From: Brevundimonas lenta
GTDB lineage: Bacteria > Pseudomonadota > Alphaproteobacteria > Caulobacterales > Caulobacteraceae
NCBI RefSeq assembly: GCF_014196335.1
Contig: NZ_JACIDM010000001.1
Span: 1-64,000 of the forward strand
DNA: 64,000 nt
Direction: 5' to 3'
Part shown: piece after piece, positions 27,290 to 37,304 of the stretch
Numbering within the stretch: position 1 is the stretch's first letter
Layout: the number at the start of each line of letters is the position of its first letter
Made by a program: the position numbers and the translations under genes
Notes under the pieces: model-generated
Database searches by the model: none
The model's input: only the letters and a program-made list of their open reading frames with translations
What the model was told of the DNA's origin: nothing

Positions 27290-27945
27290 GCGCCTCCCTT
27301 GCGAAGGATCTCAAGGTGGGTGGCGCGCTCGCCCACAGTCGACCTCGCGACTTCGTACCCCAGGGCGGGCAGGTCCAGCCCGGCCCAGAACGGCTCGCCC
27401 CGGCCCAGCAGCACCGGCGAGATCGCGATGTGCATCTCGTCGATCAGTCCGGCCTGCAGATACTGGCGGATCGTCTCCGTCCCGCCGCCAATGCGGATGT
27501 CCTTGTCGCCCGCCGCGTCGCGGGCCCGCTCAAGCGCCGCCTCGATCCCGCCGGTCTCGAAATGGAAGACCGTACCGCCCTTCATCTCGAACGAGGCGCG
27601 CGGATAGTGGGTCAGAACGAACGTCGGCACGTGATAGGGCGGCTCGTCGCCCCACCAGCCCTTCCACGCCTCGTCGGGCCAATCGCCCCTGATGGGGCCG
27701 AACATGTTGCGTCCCAGGATCCAAGCGCCCATGCCTTCCATGCCGCGTTCGGCGAAGGCGTTATCGACCCCGTCCTTGCCTGCGCCCTGACCGAACATCG
27801 TCTGGAAGGTCTTCGTCGGATAGAACCAGTGATGCAGCAGCTCGCCGCCGACGCCCAGGGGGCTCGACAGGCTCTGATCAGGGCCCGCGCCGAACCCGTC
27901 GGCCGAGACTGTAAAGCTGCTGACGCGAACCTTGCCGGCCATCAC
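27286..27945 (-). CDS. Dihydrofolate reductase family (RibD C-terminal type) protein
   Basis: A 219-residue NADPH-dependent reductase-like domain. Recognisable parts are ILGRNMFGP near residue 75, PTFVLTHYPR, the glycine-rich cofactor segment IRIGGGTETIRQYLQAGLIDEM, and the end ISPVLLGRGEPFW. It resembles the YyaP/YwjB group rather than folate DHFR. It lies between two SRPBCC genes, each overlapping by four bases. The reaction is unknown; reduction of a xenobiotic or pterin-like compound is possible. Confidence 0.9.
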   Translation of the reverse strand: MMAGKVRVSSFTVSADGFGAGPDQSLSSPLGVGGELLHHWFYPTKTFQTMFGQGAGKDGVDNAFAERGMEGMGAWILGRNMFGPIRGDWPDEAWKGWWGDEPPYHVPTFVLTHYPRASFEMKGGTVFHFETGGIEAALERARDAAGDKDIRIGGGTETIRQYLQAGLIDEMHIAISPVLLGRGEPFWAGLDLPALGYEVARSTVGERATHLEILRKGGA

Positions 27946-28433
27946 GCATGCGCCTTCAGTTCGCGGCCGAGGGCGTCGAGCATGTCGGCGCAGCCCCGTT
28001 CACGCAGGGCGATGTCGTCGGCGCTCTCCAGGAAAGCGCCCTGTTCGGTATAGACCAGCCGCGTGCCTGCGCCGTCGGCGACGATTTCAGTCGTGGCCAG
28101 CGAGACGGAGTTGCGGATGCGTCCATCCGGGCTTTCGCGGCCCATGACGTAGCTCCAGACCATGCGGCGGTTCTCGACGATGTCGAGATATTCGGTCTCG
28201 TTGAACCAGGTGGCGTTGTTCTCGTCGCCGAAGCGGAAGCTGCCCCTGAAATGGCCGCCGACGCGAAAATCCTGCTCCCACGTATGAACGGTCCACTCCT
28301 CTCCGTCAGCGAACCAACGGCGGAAGGCGGCCGGATCGGCGTGGGCGGCGAACACGCGGGCCGGCGAGGCGTCGTAGCGACGCTCCACCGTAAAGGTCCC
28401 GTGCGCGACGGAGGGTTCGGTTCGGACGGTCAT
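27942..28433 (-). CDS. SRPBCC (AHSA1/START-like) domain protein, first copy
   Basis: A 163-residue single-domain protein with the AHSA1 pattern ERRYDASPARVFAAHADPAAFRRWF at residue 15 and GTRLVYTEQGAFLESADD ... RERGCADML near the end. It follows the ArsR gene with a four-base overlap, the usual ArsR-SRPBCC pairing in which the partner may sense a hydrophobic ligand. Confidence 0.9.
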   Translation of the reverse strand: MTVRTEPSVAHGTFTVERRYDASPARVFAAHADPAAFRRWFADGEEWTVHTWEQDFRVGGHFRGSFRFGDENNATWFNETEYLDIVENRRMVWSYVMGRESPDGRIRNSVSLATTEIVADGAGTRLVYTEQGAFLESADDIALRERGCADMLDALGRELKAHA

Positions 28434-28777
28434 TTCGTCTTCTCCTCTTCGGGTTTGGTCTCATCCAGAAAGACGGCCAGCCGGTCGAGACTGCGTTCGA
28501 CCGACCGGCGGCGCTCGTTGATCCAGCGCTCGGCGGCGCTGAGGGCGGCGGGTTCGACGCGGCAGGTGCGGACGCGCCCGACCTTTTCCGAGCGCACCAC
28601 GCCGGCCGCTTCGAGAATCTTCAGGTGCTGCACCACCGCCGACATCGACATCGGCAGCGGCTCGGCCAGTTCGCTGACCGAGGCGGGCCCGCGCGACAGG
28701 CGCTCGACCATGCGCCGCCGGGTCGGGTCCGACAGAGCCTGAAAGGCGAGATCGAGCGGTTCCTGATACTGAAGCAT
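28430..28777 (-). CDS. ArsR family winged-helix regulator, operon leader
   Basis: A 115-residue repressor-type protein with the winged helix in residues 8-80 (LSDPTRRRMVERLSRGPASVSELAEPL, then SMSAVVQHLKILEAAGVV). It lacks the Cys pair of metal-sensing ArsR proteins, like the group that precedes SRPBCC genes. It heads a five-gene operon. A palindrome around its start codon is a candidate autoregulatory operator. Confidence 0.92.
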   Translation of the reverse strand: MLQYQEPLDLAFQALSDPTRRRMVERLSRGPASVSELAEPLPMSMSAVVQHLKILEAAGVVRSEKVGRVRTCRVEPAALSAAERWINERRRSVERSLDRLAVFLDETKPEEEKTK

Positions 28778-28790
28778 TCACTTAAGTATC
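28765..28790. promoter_or_regulatory. Candidate operator of the ArsR-SRPBCC operon
   Basis: GATACT ... AGTATC (28765-28770 and 28785-28790) spans the ArsR start codon, and inside the right part is the perfect octamer ACTTAAGT (28780-28787). Autoregulation through a palindrome at the start codon is typical of ArsR proteins. No footprint data. Confidence 0.35.
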
Positions 28791-28867
28791 AAATCGACAC
28801 GTCGCCCGCAACCCATCGTTAATCGACGCGGGCCAGCCTTGCCGAAATCATGTTCGGGAGAGGCGTG

Positions 28868-29245
28868 ATGTCGACCATCCAGACCGGCAGCTACCGCCGT
28901 CAGCGCGACCATTTCGAGCCGCAGGACATCGACCCGCAGGAGCAGCGCAAGCTGCGCGGCCTGCTGGAGCAGATCGACTATTCGACCTTCGTGGCCAACC
29001 GCGAGGTCATCGGCCACATGCTGCCCAACCTCGACGCGGCGGCCTTCCAGAGGCTGGCTGTGCTGACCGCCACGGCGCGCGGCAAATGGGTCGCCGAGGG
29101 CCTTCGCCAGTCGGAATCCGGCGCGCCCTCGACCGTCGACCAGATCGCGCGCCTGACCGCCACCCGCACCGCCTACGAGGAGCTGGCCGAGGTCTATGAA
29201 GGCCTGCGCCGCATGGTCGAGCGCGGCTACACGGCGCTCCGCTAG
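28868..29245 (+). CDS. Hypothetical cytosolic protein, 125 aa
   Basis: A small acidic, helical protein (MSTIQTGSYRRQRDHFEPQDIDPQEQRKL start). No transmembrane segment, Cys or recognised domain. The start at 28868 is preceded by a GGGAGAGG site; another ATG six codons earlier is less likely. Composition and codon use support a real gene. Confidence 0.65.
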   Translation: MSTIQTGSYRRQRDHFEPQDIDPQEQRKLRGLLEQIDYSTFVANREVIGHMLPNLDAAAFQRLAVLTATARGKWVAEGLRQSESGAPSTVDQIARLTATRTAYEELAEVYEGLRRMVERGYTALR

Positions 29246-29246
29246 A

Positions 29247-30257
29247 TCAATTCAGCGGCTGCGGCCGGGTCGCGATCGGCGCGTCCGGATCGGCGGCCGG
29301 GCGTTCGGCGGCCGTCGGCGGCGGCCCGGCCGGCGGCGCGGGCGCGATTTCCACCAGAGGCGCAGTCGTGATCACCGGCGCGGGCGCTGGCGTCTGCGGC
29401 TGGGCCTGAACCGGTGCGGGCTGGGTCACGGCCGGGCGAGCCGCCGTCGTGCGCGCGGGCGGTGACGCAGCGGCGCGAACCGGCCGGGTCGCTGCGGGCG
29501 ACGGAGCGGTCACAGCGGGCGCAGCCGTCGTCGGCGTGGCGTCCACAGGCGGGGCGACAGCCTCGATCGGGGTCGCGGGGGCAGGAGCCGCCGCTTCAAC
29601 CGACAGCGGCGCGGCGGCCGTGGTCGGCGCCTCGGCCGGGTTGCGGGTCATGAACCAGACGCCCGCCGCGACGCCCAGCACGGCGACGGCGGCCACGCCC
29701 GCGTACAGCGGCATGCGGCGCGTCGGCTTCCCGCGCGCGCTGGCGGCGGCGAGGGTCGGGCTGACGATCGGCGCGGCCTCCACCGGACGGGCGGCCGGCG
29801 CGGCCTTGATCGCCGGAGCAGGCTTCGGCTTCGGTTCCGGCAGGGGTTCGGGTTCCGGCAGCGGACGGACGGTCAGGTCGGGCTCGGGCGCCTTGGCCAT
29901 CGGGCGCGGAGCGGGCTCAGGCTCGGCCGCCACAGGCGCGGCGACGGCCGCGGCCGGCTGCGGCGTAGGGGGCGCGACAGGCTCCACCGGTTTCGGCGCC
30001 GCGCGCGGGATCATCGAGCCGTTGAAGATATCGGACGGCGGGCGCTGCAAGGCGCCGGCCCGGGGCGGCGTCGCCGGCGCGGTCGCCGCGGGCGTCGCAG
30101 GCGCAGCGGCCGGACGCGGCGGTTCAGGCAGCGGCGGCAGGCGTTCACCGGTCGGCAGCGGGCCGGCCCGGAACACGGTGGCGGGCGGACGGCCCCACGT
30201 CACAGGGCGCCGGAACGGCTGGGGGGAGCCGTTCAGCTTCGATTGGTCGTCGGACAT
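29247..30257 (-). CDS. Single-pass membrane protein with Pro/Ala-rich arms
   Basis: A 336-residue protein. Residues 1-180 are Pro/Ala-rich with basic patches (PEPLPEPKPKPAPAIKAAPA). One transmembrane helix follows at about residues 183-203 (YAGVAAVAVLGVAAGVWFM), then a 130-residue Ala/Pro/Thr tail. The layout recalls envelope linker proteins, but no peptidoglycan-binding or SPOR domain is seen. It is similar in plan to the protein at 34498-35058. Function unknown. Confidence 0.68.
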   Translation of the reverse strand: MSDDQSKLNGSPQPFRRPVTWGRPPATVFRAGPLPTGERLPPLPEPPRPAAAPATPAATAPATPPRAGALQRPPSDIFNGSMIPRAAPKPVEPVAPPTPQPAAAVAAPVAAEPEPAPRPMAKAPEPDLTVRPLPEPEPLPEPKPKPAPAIKAAPAARPVEAAPIVSPTLAAASARGKPTRRMPLYAGVAAVAVLGVAAGVWFMTRNPAEAPTTAAAPLSVEAAAPAPATPIEAVAPPVDATPTTAAPAVTAPSPAATRPVRAAASPPARTTAARPAVTQPAPVQAQPQTPAPAPVITTAPLVEIAPAPPAGPPPTAAERPAADPDAPIATRPQPLN

Positions 30258-30352
30258 GCAGTCTCCCGCGCCCGGGGGCGGCGCGCTTCCTCAACGCTTA
30301 CTGCCGCCGAAGGTGGCGGCCGATCTGGCCGCTTTCGTGGCGAAGGCCGCGC

Positions 30353-31119
30353 CTAGTTCTTGAGGCGATAGCCGGTTTTGAACATCCAGCCGACCACCGC
30401 CAGGCAGGCGAAGAAGAAGCCAAGCGTGGCCGTCAGACTCACGACGATGCCGACGTCCGACGTGCCGTAGAAGGCCCAGCGGAAGCCCGAGATCAGATAG
30501 ACCACCGGGTTGAACAGGGTCACCGTCCGCCACGGCTCCGGCAGCATGTGGATCGAATAGAAGGCGCCGCCCAGGAAGGTCAGCGGCGTCACGATCAGCA
30601 TGGGGATGAACTGCAGCTGCTCGAAGCTCTGCGCCCAGATGCCGATGATGAAGCCGAACAGGCTGAAGGTCGTCGACACCAGGATCAGGAAGGCCAACAT
30701 CCAGAACGGATGCAGAATCTCCAGCGGCACGAAGAAGGACGCCGTCGCCAGGATGATCAGACCCAGCACCGCCGACTTGGTCGCCGCCGCCCCGACATAG
30801 GCGATGACGATCTCCAACGGCGACACCGGCGCCGACAGCAGCTCGTAGATCGTGCCCGTGAACTTGGGGAAATAGATGCCGAACGAGGCGTTGAAGATCG
30901 ACTGGGTGAACAGGCTCAGCATGATCAGCCCGGGCACGATGAAGGCCCCGTAGGGCACGCCGTCGATCTCGGTCATGCGCGACCCGATGGCCGAGCCGAA
31001 GACGACGAAATACAGCGCCGTGGTGATCACCGGCGTCACGATGGACTGCCAGACGGTGCGGAGCGCCCGCGCCATTTCGAAGCGGTAGATGGCCCAGACG
31101 CCGTAACCGTTGAACGCCA

Positions 31120-31120
<1 letters not shown>
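30353..31120 (-). CDS. ABC-2 type transporter permease (YadH-like)
   Basis: A 255-residue permease with six hydrophobic segments and the YadH-type motifs [42 protein letters not shown] and [14 protein letters not shown]. Length equals E. coli YadH (256). It pairs with the ATPase immediately upstream (stop and start share one base, TGATG), forming a two-gene exporter whose substrate is unknown. Confidence 0.92.
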
Positions 31121-32058
<938 letters not shown>

Positions 32059-32162
32059 AAGCGCCCTCCCAGGGGTCCAGCAGATATGCCTCGCCCCGCC
32101 GCACCTCAAGGCCGCGGCTGGAATGAGCGGAGCCTTATCCGGCGCGGCGTGTTTCCGTCGCC

Positions 32163-33053
32163 GTGCCGAGTCCCCTGCGCCGACTGCAAACCCGCCTGAT
32201 CGACATGGTCCGCAATCCCGGCCGCCGTCGGCGCGAGGCAGTGGCCCGGGACGGCGTCGAACTGGTCGCCCGCATCGGCTACGGCGCGCGCGGCTTCGTC
32301 TATCTGTCCGTCGGCGTGATCACCCTGTTGTCGCTGCCCGGCTGGATGGACGAGGCCGTCGGCACGCGGGGGGCCATCGGATGGCTTGCGGTGCAGCCCT
32401 TCGGCCGTGCATGGCTGCTGCTCCTCGGCCTGGGCCTGTGCGCCTTCGTGTTCTGGCGGTTCCTGCAGGCGGTGTTCGACGCCGATCATGAGGGCGGCAG
32501 CCGGCAGGGTTGGAACACCCGCTTCAGTCAGGCCTGCAGCGGGCTCGGCTACGCCTTCCTCGCCTTCAGCGCCTTCAGCCTGCTGATCCATACCCCGGCG
32601 GATCCCGCAGCCGGTGAAGCGGTTCAGGGACAACAGCAGGCTCGGCAGGTGCTGTCCCTCCCGTTCGGAAACTGGATTCTGGTGGGCGTCGGCCTGTGCA
32701 TCGCCGGCGTCGGCGTGGCCAACGTCGTGCGCGCTGTCCGCACGGACTTCACCGAATATCTCGCCTGCTCGGCCAGGCTGTGCCGGCGCGTCGCTCCGCT
32801 CGCCCGCGCAGGATATCTGGCGCGGGGGCTGGCCTGGTTGCCGCTGGCGACCCTCGTCGTGCTGGCCGGCTTCCATTCCGAGGCCTCGGACGTAACAAGC
32901 TTCGGCGGCGCCCTTGAAGCCGTCGAGCGGCAGCCGGCGGGAGCCTGGTTCCTGACCCTCGCCGCCCTCGGCTTCATCGCCTTCGGGACCTTCTCCTTCA
33001 TCGAGGCGCGCTTCCGGAAAATCCGCCCGCCCCGCGAGGTCCTGCCCACGTGA
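32163..33053 (+). CDS. DUF1206 multipass membrane protein
   Basis: A 296-residue protein with six hydrophobic segments arranged as three similar two-helix repeats. Each repeat begins with an (A)R-GY-ARG(F/L) motif ([42 protein letters not shown]), which is the DUF1206 pattern. Function unknown. GTG at 32163 is used; ATG at 32205 is an alternative. It is divergent from the ABC exporter genes. Confidence 0.85.
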   Translation: MPSPLRRLQTRLIDMVRNPGRRRREAVARDGVELVARIGYGARGFVYLSVGVITLLSLPGWMDEAVGTRGAIGWLAVQPFGRAWLLLLGLGLCAFVFWRFLQAVFDADHEGGSRQGWNTRFSQACSGLGYAFLAFSAFSLLIHTPADPAAGEAVQGQQQARQVLSLPFGNWILVGVGLCIAGVGVANVVRAVRTDFTEYLACSARLCRRVAPLARAGYLARGLAWLPLATLVVLAGFHSEASDVTSFGGALEAVERQPAGAWFLTLAALGFIAFGTFSFIEARFRKIRPPREVLPT

Positions 33054-33120
33054 TTGTCAGGACGGAACCTGTGCCGTAGCGGATGGTTTCCCACCTGTTC
33101 CAGCGCCGAAGGATACCGCC

Positions 33121-34440
33121 ATGCGCGCCCCCGCAGCCGCCGCCGCCGTCGCCTCGCTCGTCGTCCTGACGCTCGTGGCCTGCGGCACCGAATCCACCCG
33201 CGACCCGATGATCGGCTTCGGGCCCAATCCGACCCTGCCCGCGCCGCAGAAGTCCCTGATCCCCACGGTCAACGTCGCCGACGCCGTCGGCTGGCCCGAA
33301 GGACGGATGCCGACGCCGGCGCAGGGCATGCGCGTCCAGGCCTTCGCTGTCGGCCTCGAACATCCGCGCTGGCTGTACCGCCTGCCGAACGGCGACATCC
33401 TGGTGGCCGAGACCAACGCCCCGCCCAAGCCTGAAGGCATGGAGGGCGGAACCCGCGGCTGGTTCCAGAGCCTGTTCATGAAGAAGGCCGGGGCCCGCGT
33501 CCCCAGCCCCAACCGCATCACCCTGCTGCGCGACGCCGACGGCGACGGCGTGGCCGAGACGCGCACCGTCTTCCTCGACCAGCTGATGTCGCCCTTCGGC
33601 ATGGCCCTGGTCGGCGACACCCTGTTCGTCGCCAACGCCGACGCCGTGGTGGCCTTCCCCTACCAGACCGGCCAGACGCAGATCACCGCCGCCCCGCGCA
33701 AGGTCGCCGACCTGCCCGCCGGCCGGAACCACCACTGGACCAAGAGCCTGGTCGCCAGCCCCGACGGCTCGCGCCTGTTCGTCGGCGTCGGCTCGAACTC
33801 AAACATCGGCGAGAACGGCATGGACGAGGAGGAGAACCGCGCCGCCGTCCTCGAGATCGACCCCGCCACCGGCGCCTCACGGGTTTACGCCTCCGGCCTG
33901 CGTAATCCGGTGGGCATGGCGTGGCAGCCGGACAGCGGCAAGCTGTGGGTCTCGGTCAACGAGCGCGACGAGCTCGGCAACGACCTGGTGCCCGACTACA
34001 TGACCTCGGTCACGCCGGGCGCCTTCTATGGCTGGCCCTACAGCTACTACGGCCAGATCGTCGACGACCGGGTCCAGCCGCAGCGCCCGGAACTCGTCGC
34101 CAGCGCCCTCAAGCCCGACTACGCCCTGGGCGCCCACACCGCCTCGCTGGGCCTGACCTTCGGCGAGGGGACCCTGTTCCCGGCCCGCTTCCAGGGCGGG
34201 GCCTTCGTCGGCCAGCACGGCTCGTGGAACCGCAAGCCGCGCAACGGCTACCGCGTGATCTTCGTGCCCTTCGCAAGCGGCGTCCCGTCGGGCCAGCCGG
34301 AAGTGATCCTCGACGGCTTCATCAACGAGCAGGACCAGGCCATGGGCCGGCCGGTCGGGGTGCAGTTCGACCGCCTCGGCGGCCTGCTGGTCGCCGACGA
34401 CGTCGGCAACGTCATCTGGCGCGTCAGCCCCGCCGCCTGA
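33121..34440 (+). CDS. Lipoprotein PQQ-dependent sugar dehydrogenase family (sorbosone dehydrogenase-like)
   Basis: A 439-residue exported protein. The lipoprotein signal ends at VACGTES (Cys near residue 21). It is followed by a six-bladed propeller of the GSDH/sorbosone dehydrogenase family, with blade motifs [48 protein letters not shown] and [18 protein letters not shown]. It likely oxidises a sugar or aldehyde in the periplasm with PQQ. The cofactor is inferred from the family, and no PQQ synthesis genes are in the window. A clear terminator follows. Confidence 0.9.
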   Translation: MRAPAAAAAVASLVVLTLVACGTESTRDPMIGFGPNPTLPAPQKSLIPTVNVADAVGWPEGRMPTPAQGMRVQAFAVGLEHPRWLYRLPNGDILVAETNAPPKPEGMEGGTRGWFQSLFMKKAGARVPSPNRITLLRDADGDGVAETRTVFLDQLMSPFGMALVGDTLFVANADAVVAFPYQTGQTQITAAPRKVADLPAGRNHHWTKSLVASPDGSRLFVGVGSNSNIGENGMDEEENRAAVLEIDPATGASRVYASGLRNPVGMAWQPDSGKLWVSVNERDELGNDLVPDYMTSVTPGAFYGWPYSYYGQIVDDRVQPQRPELVASALKPDYALGAHTASLGLTFGEGTLFPARFQGGAFVGQHGSWNRKPRNGYRVIFVPFASGVPSGQPEVILDGFINEQDQAMGRPVGVQFDRLGGLLVADDVGNVIWRVSPAA

Positions 34441-34446
34441 ACGACA

Positions 34447-34480
34447 AAAGGCCCCGACGGAGCGATCCCTCGGGGCCTTC
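34447..34480 (+). terminator. Rho-independent terminator after the sorbosone dehydrogenase-like gene
   Basis: The stem AAGGCCCCGA / TCGGGGCCTT has a 12-base loop. AAAA precedes it, so it may also act for the convergent minus-strand gene at 34498. Confidence 0.8.
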
Positions 34481-34497
34481 GCTTGTCTGACCGGATT

Positions 34498-35058
34498 TTA
34501 GCCGAGCGGTTCGACCACGATGGCCGGTTCACGCGGCGTGGTCGGCGCGGGCGTCGCCGGCGTGCTGTTCAGCGTCGTCGTCGGCGAGACAGCCGGCGCG
34601 GCCGGAGTGACGGTCGGCGCAGGCGGCGTCGCCTCACGGACGACCGGAGCCGGGGTCTCGGCGCGCGGCGCCGCCGCACGACGGGCGGGCGCCGGGGCGG
34701 CGCGGGGCGCAGGCGCGGCCTCACGGGCGACCGGGACCGGAGCGGGCGTCGCCTCGGCCGGGGTCGTCGCAGCCAGCGGGACCGCAGGCGCAGCGGCCGG
34801 CAGGACCGGCGTCGCCACCGCGGGCTCGACCAGGGCGGACTCGGTCGCCGCGTCGTCGCCGCCCATCATCATCATGACGGCGGCGCCGCCCACGACCAGC
34901 ACGCCGATCGGGGCCAGGATCATCCAGCTTTTGACGCCGCTCTTGCGGCTACGGCTGGTCTTGCCGCGCGCATAGACGGGGATGAAGGGTTCTTCAGCAG
35001 CGACCTCGGCGCGGTCGCCATACGGTCGTACGCGGTCGTCTGTGTAGGTGAACGTCAT
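34498..35058 (-). CDS. Single-pass membrane protein with Ala/Pro-rich tail
   Basis: A 186-residue protein. The short N-terminus contains a basic stretch (RGKTSRSRKSGVK), then one transmembrane helix at about 45-64 (MILAPIGVLVVGGAAVMMMM). A 120-residue Ala/Pro/Arg/Thr tail follows, ending VVEPLG. A good ribosome site (GGAGGAACCGAG) supports the start. No domain is recognised. Same plan as the protein at 29247-30257. Confidence 0.7.
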   Translation of the reverse strand: MTFTYTDDRVRPYGDRAEVAAEEPFIPVYARGKTSRSRKSGVKSWMILAPIGVLVVGGAAVMMMMGGDDAATESALVEPAVATPVLPAAAPAVPLAATTPAEATPAPVPVAREAAPAPRAAPAPARRAAAPRAETPAPVVREATPPAPTVTPAAPAVSPTTTLNSTPATPAPTTPREPAIVVEPLG

Positions 35059-35427
35059 CTCGGTTCCTCCAATAAGGTGAGGTCGAGAATGGGTCGGAGA
35101 GACCAGAGTTCCGCGAACGTGTCAGATACCTTCAAGAAACACTGTTGCGAACACAAGTGAGGCGGAAACCGCGCCGCTTTATGCTTCCGCTTTACTTTAA
35201 TTTCGCCCCTAAACACCCCGTCCGCTTGCGTGCAGCGGGCAAAAACACCCGTCGCCCGGATCGCCCACCGACGGATGACGTCGCGTAACCGCCGCATCGG
35301 CGCCACGCCTTGTCCCAAACCGTTCGCGAATCGCCCTCAAATGCCGCAGGGATTCCCCCGCCGGTTGACCCGGCCGGGCGGCTTGTTCATCACCGGTTCG
35401 GGGCCTTGTTGCGGAGAGATTGCTGAA
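35059..35427. other. Intergenic region without a recognised gene
   Basis: Divergent promoter space between the membrane protein at 34498 and the acyl-CoA synthetase. Short frames here look like neither known proteins nor the local codon pattern. Nothing else could be supported. Confidence 0.4.
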
Positions 35428-37224
35428 ATGGGTCTGGTGGCGAACATCCGACGGGACTTGCGGTTCACCAAGGTCCTCAGCCGCCTGCTGCAGCGCATCA
35501 AGCCGATCGAGCTCGATAGCTCCGACCTGGTCTGTGACGACTGGGAAGAGGCCGTCGACAAATACCCCGAACACATCGCCATCCAGGACGACAAGCGCAG
35601 CATCAGCTATCGCGAGCTGGACGCCATGGCCAACCGCTTCGGCCACTGGGCGCAGAGCCGCCGGCTGAAGCGCGGCGACACCGTCGCCCTGGTGATGCTG
35701 AACCGGGCCGAATACATCGCCGCCTGGATGGGCTTCGCCAAGGTCGGGGTCGGCACGGCGCTGATCAACACCAACCTGACCGGCCACGCCCTCGCTCACT
35801 GCCTGACCATCTCCAACGCCTCCCAGGTCGTCACCGACGAGGATTGCTGGCGCAAGGTCGAGGAAGCCCGCGGCCGCGTCGGCCGCAACCTGATGCTCTG
35901 GGTGCTGGGCCTCAACGACGCCGACGAGGCCGACGAGCGCCGCGGCCTCGACAAGCCCGTCCGCAGCGGCTCGTCCGTCCGTCCGGCCAAGTCGGTCCGC
36001 TCCGGCCTGACCAATCGCGACACGGCCCTGTACATCTACACCTCGGGCACGACCGGCCTGCCGAAGGCGGCCAAGATCACCCACGCCCGGGCCCGCACCT
36101 ATATGCGCGCCTTCGCCGGCGCGACCTTCGCCACCGAAAAGGACGTCACCTTCAACGTCCTGCCGCTCTACCACTCGACCGGCGGCCTGGTGGGCATCGG
36201 CCCAGCCCTGCTGAACGGCGGCCGGCTGGTGCTGCGCAAGCGCTTTTCGGCCTCGACCTTCTGGCCCGACGTGAAGGCGTCCGACGCCACCCTGTTCGTC
36301 TACATCGGCGAGCTGTGCCGCTATCTGGTCAACTGCCCGGAGAACCCGGACGAGCGGTCGCACAAGCTGCGTCTCGCCTTCGGCAACGGCCTGCGCCCCG
36401 ACGTCTGGACCGACTTCCAGAAGCGCTTCGCCATCCCCGAGATCATGGAGTTCTACGGCTCCACCGAAGGGAACGTCTCGCTGTTCAATTTCGACGGCAA
36501 GGCGGGCGCCATCGGCCGCGTGCCGGGCTTCCTGAAAAAGAAGATCAATTTCCGCCTCGTGCGCTTCGATATCGACACGGAAATGCCGGTGCGTGGCGCG
36601 GACGGCCTGTGCCAGCCGGCGAAGCCGGGCGAGGTCGGCGAGGCCATCGGCCTGATCGGCGACGACACCCGCCACGCCTATTCGGGCTACGCGGACCGCG
36701 CCGAGTCCGAAAAGAAGGTCCTGCGCGACGTCTTCGTGCGGGGCGATCGCTGGTTCCGCACCGGCGACCTGATGAAGCAGGACAACGAAGGCTACGTCTA
36801 TTTCATCGACAGGATCGGCGACACCTACCGCTGGAAGGGCGAGAACGTCTCCACCGCCGAGGTCGAGCAGCGTCTCGCCGAGTCGCCTGGCGTGCGCGAG
36901 GTCATCGCCTACGGCGTCCCCGTGCCCGGCCAGGAAGGCAAGGCGGGCATGGTCGCCCTGGTGGTCGACGGCCGCTTCTCGGCCAAGGCCTTCGCCGAGT
37001 GGGTCGACCAGGAGCTGCCCTCCTACGCCCGCCCGGCCTTCGTGCGCCTGATCAAGTCGGCCGAGACGACCGGCACCTTCAAATACCGCAAGGTCGACCT
37101 CGTGAAGGACGGCTTCGACCCCGCCCAAGTCGACGGCCCGCTCTATGTGCGCAGCAAGACCGGCTATTCGAAGATGACCGACACGGCGCGCGAGTCGATC
37201 CTGAACGGCACGACCCGGTTGTAA
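35428..37224 (+). CDS. Long-chain (very-long-chain type) acyl-CoA synthetase
   Basis: A 598-residue AMP-forming ligase of the FATP/VLCS branch. The P-loop-like YTSGTTGLPKAAKITH is near residue 210. The substrate and ATP region FYGSTEGNVSLFN and the WFRTGDLMKQD hinge follow, then YRWKGENVSTAEVE, with a TFKYRKVDLV C-terminal Lys segment. It activates fatty acids to CoA esters. The start at 35428 (MGLVANIRRDL) agrees with the family; a 66-codon upstream extension has no support. It fits with the hydroxybutyryl-CoA and methylmalonyl-CoA enzymes nearby. Confidence 0.92.
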   Translation: MGLVANIRRDLRFTKVLSRLLQRIKPIELDSSDLVCDDWEEAVDKYPEHIAIQDDKRSISYRELDAMANRFGHWAQSRRLKRGDTVALVMLNRAEYIAAWMGFAKVGVGTALINTNLTGHALAHCLTISNASQVVTDEDCWRKVEEARGRVGRNLMLWVLGLNDADEADERRGLDKPVRSGSSVRPAKSVRSGLTNRDTALYIYTSGTTGLPKAAKITHARARTYMRAFAGATFATEKDVTFNVLPLYHSTGGLVGIGPALLNGGRLVLRKRFSASTFWPDVKASDATLFVYIGELCRYLVNCPENPDERSHKLRLAFGNGLRPDVWTDFQKRFAIPEIMEFYGSTEGNVSLFNFDGKAGAIGRVPGFLKKKINFRLVRFDIDTEMPVRGADGLCQPAKPGEVGEAIGLIGDDTRHAYSGYADRAESEKKVLRDVFVRGDRWFRTGDLMKQDNEGYVYFIDRIGDTYRWKGENVSTAEVEQRLAESPGVREVIAYGVPVPGQEGKAGMVALVVDGRFSAKAFAEWVDQELPSYARPAFVRLIKSAETTGTFKYRKVDLVKDGFDPAQVDGPLYVRSKTGYSKMTDTARESILNGTTRL

Positions 37225-37228
37225 GACC

Positions 37229-37247
37229 GGGCGGTTCGCAACCGCCC
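37229..37247 (+). terminator. Hairpin after the acyl-CoA synthetase gene
   Basis: The stem GGGCGGTT / AACCGCCC has a CGC loop, just after the stop. The U-tract is weak (CTTAATC), so termination may be partial. Confidence 0.5.
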
Positions 37248-37248
37248 C

Positions 37249-37260
37249 TTAATCATTAAC
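37249..37260. promoter_or_regulatory. TTAATCATTAAC motif upstream of motA
   Basis: TTAA and TTAAC are separated by three bases, about 45 bases before the motA start. It resembles a CtrA box with the wrong spacing (canonical spacer 7). It could be an A/T-rich promoter element. Weak evidence. Confidence 0.2.
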
Positions 37261-37304
37261 GGCGATGGTCGGCCTCTCGCGCGCGTTGGGGCCTTCCGTC
37301 TTCC

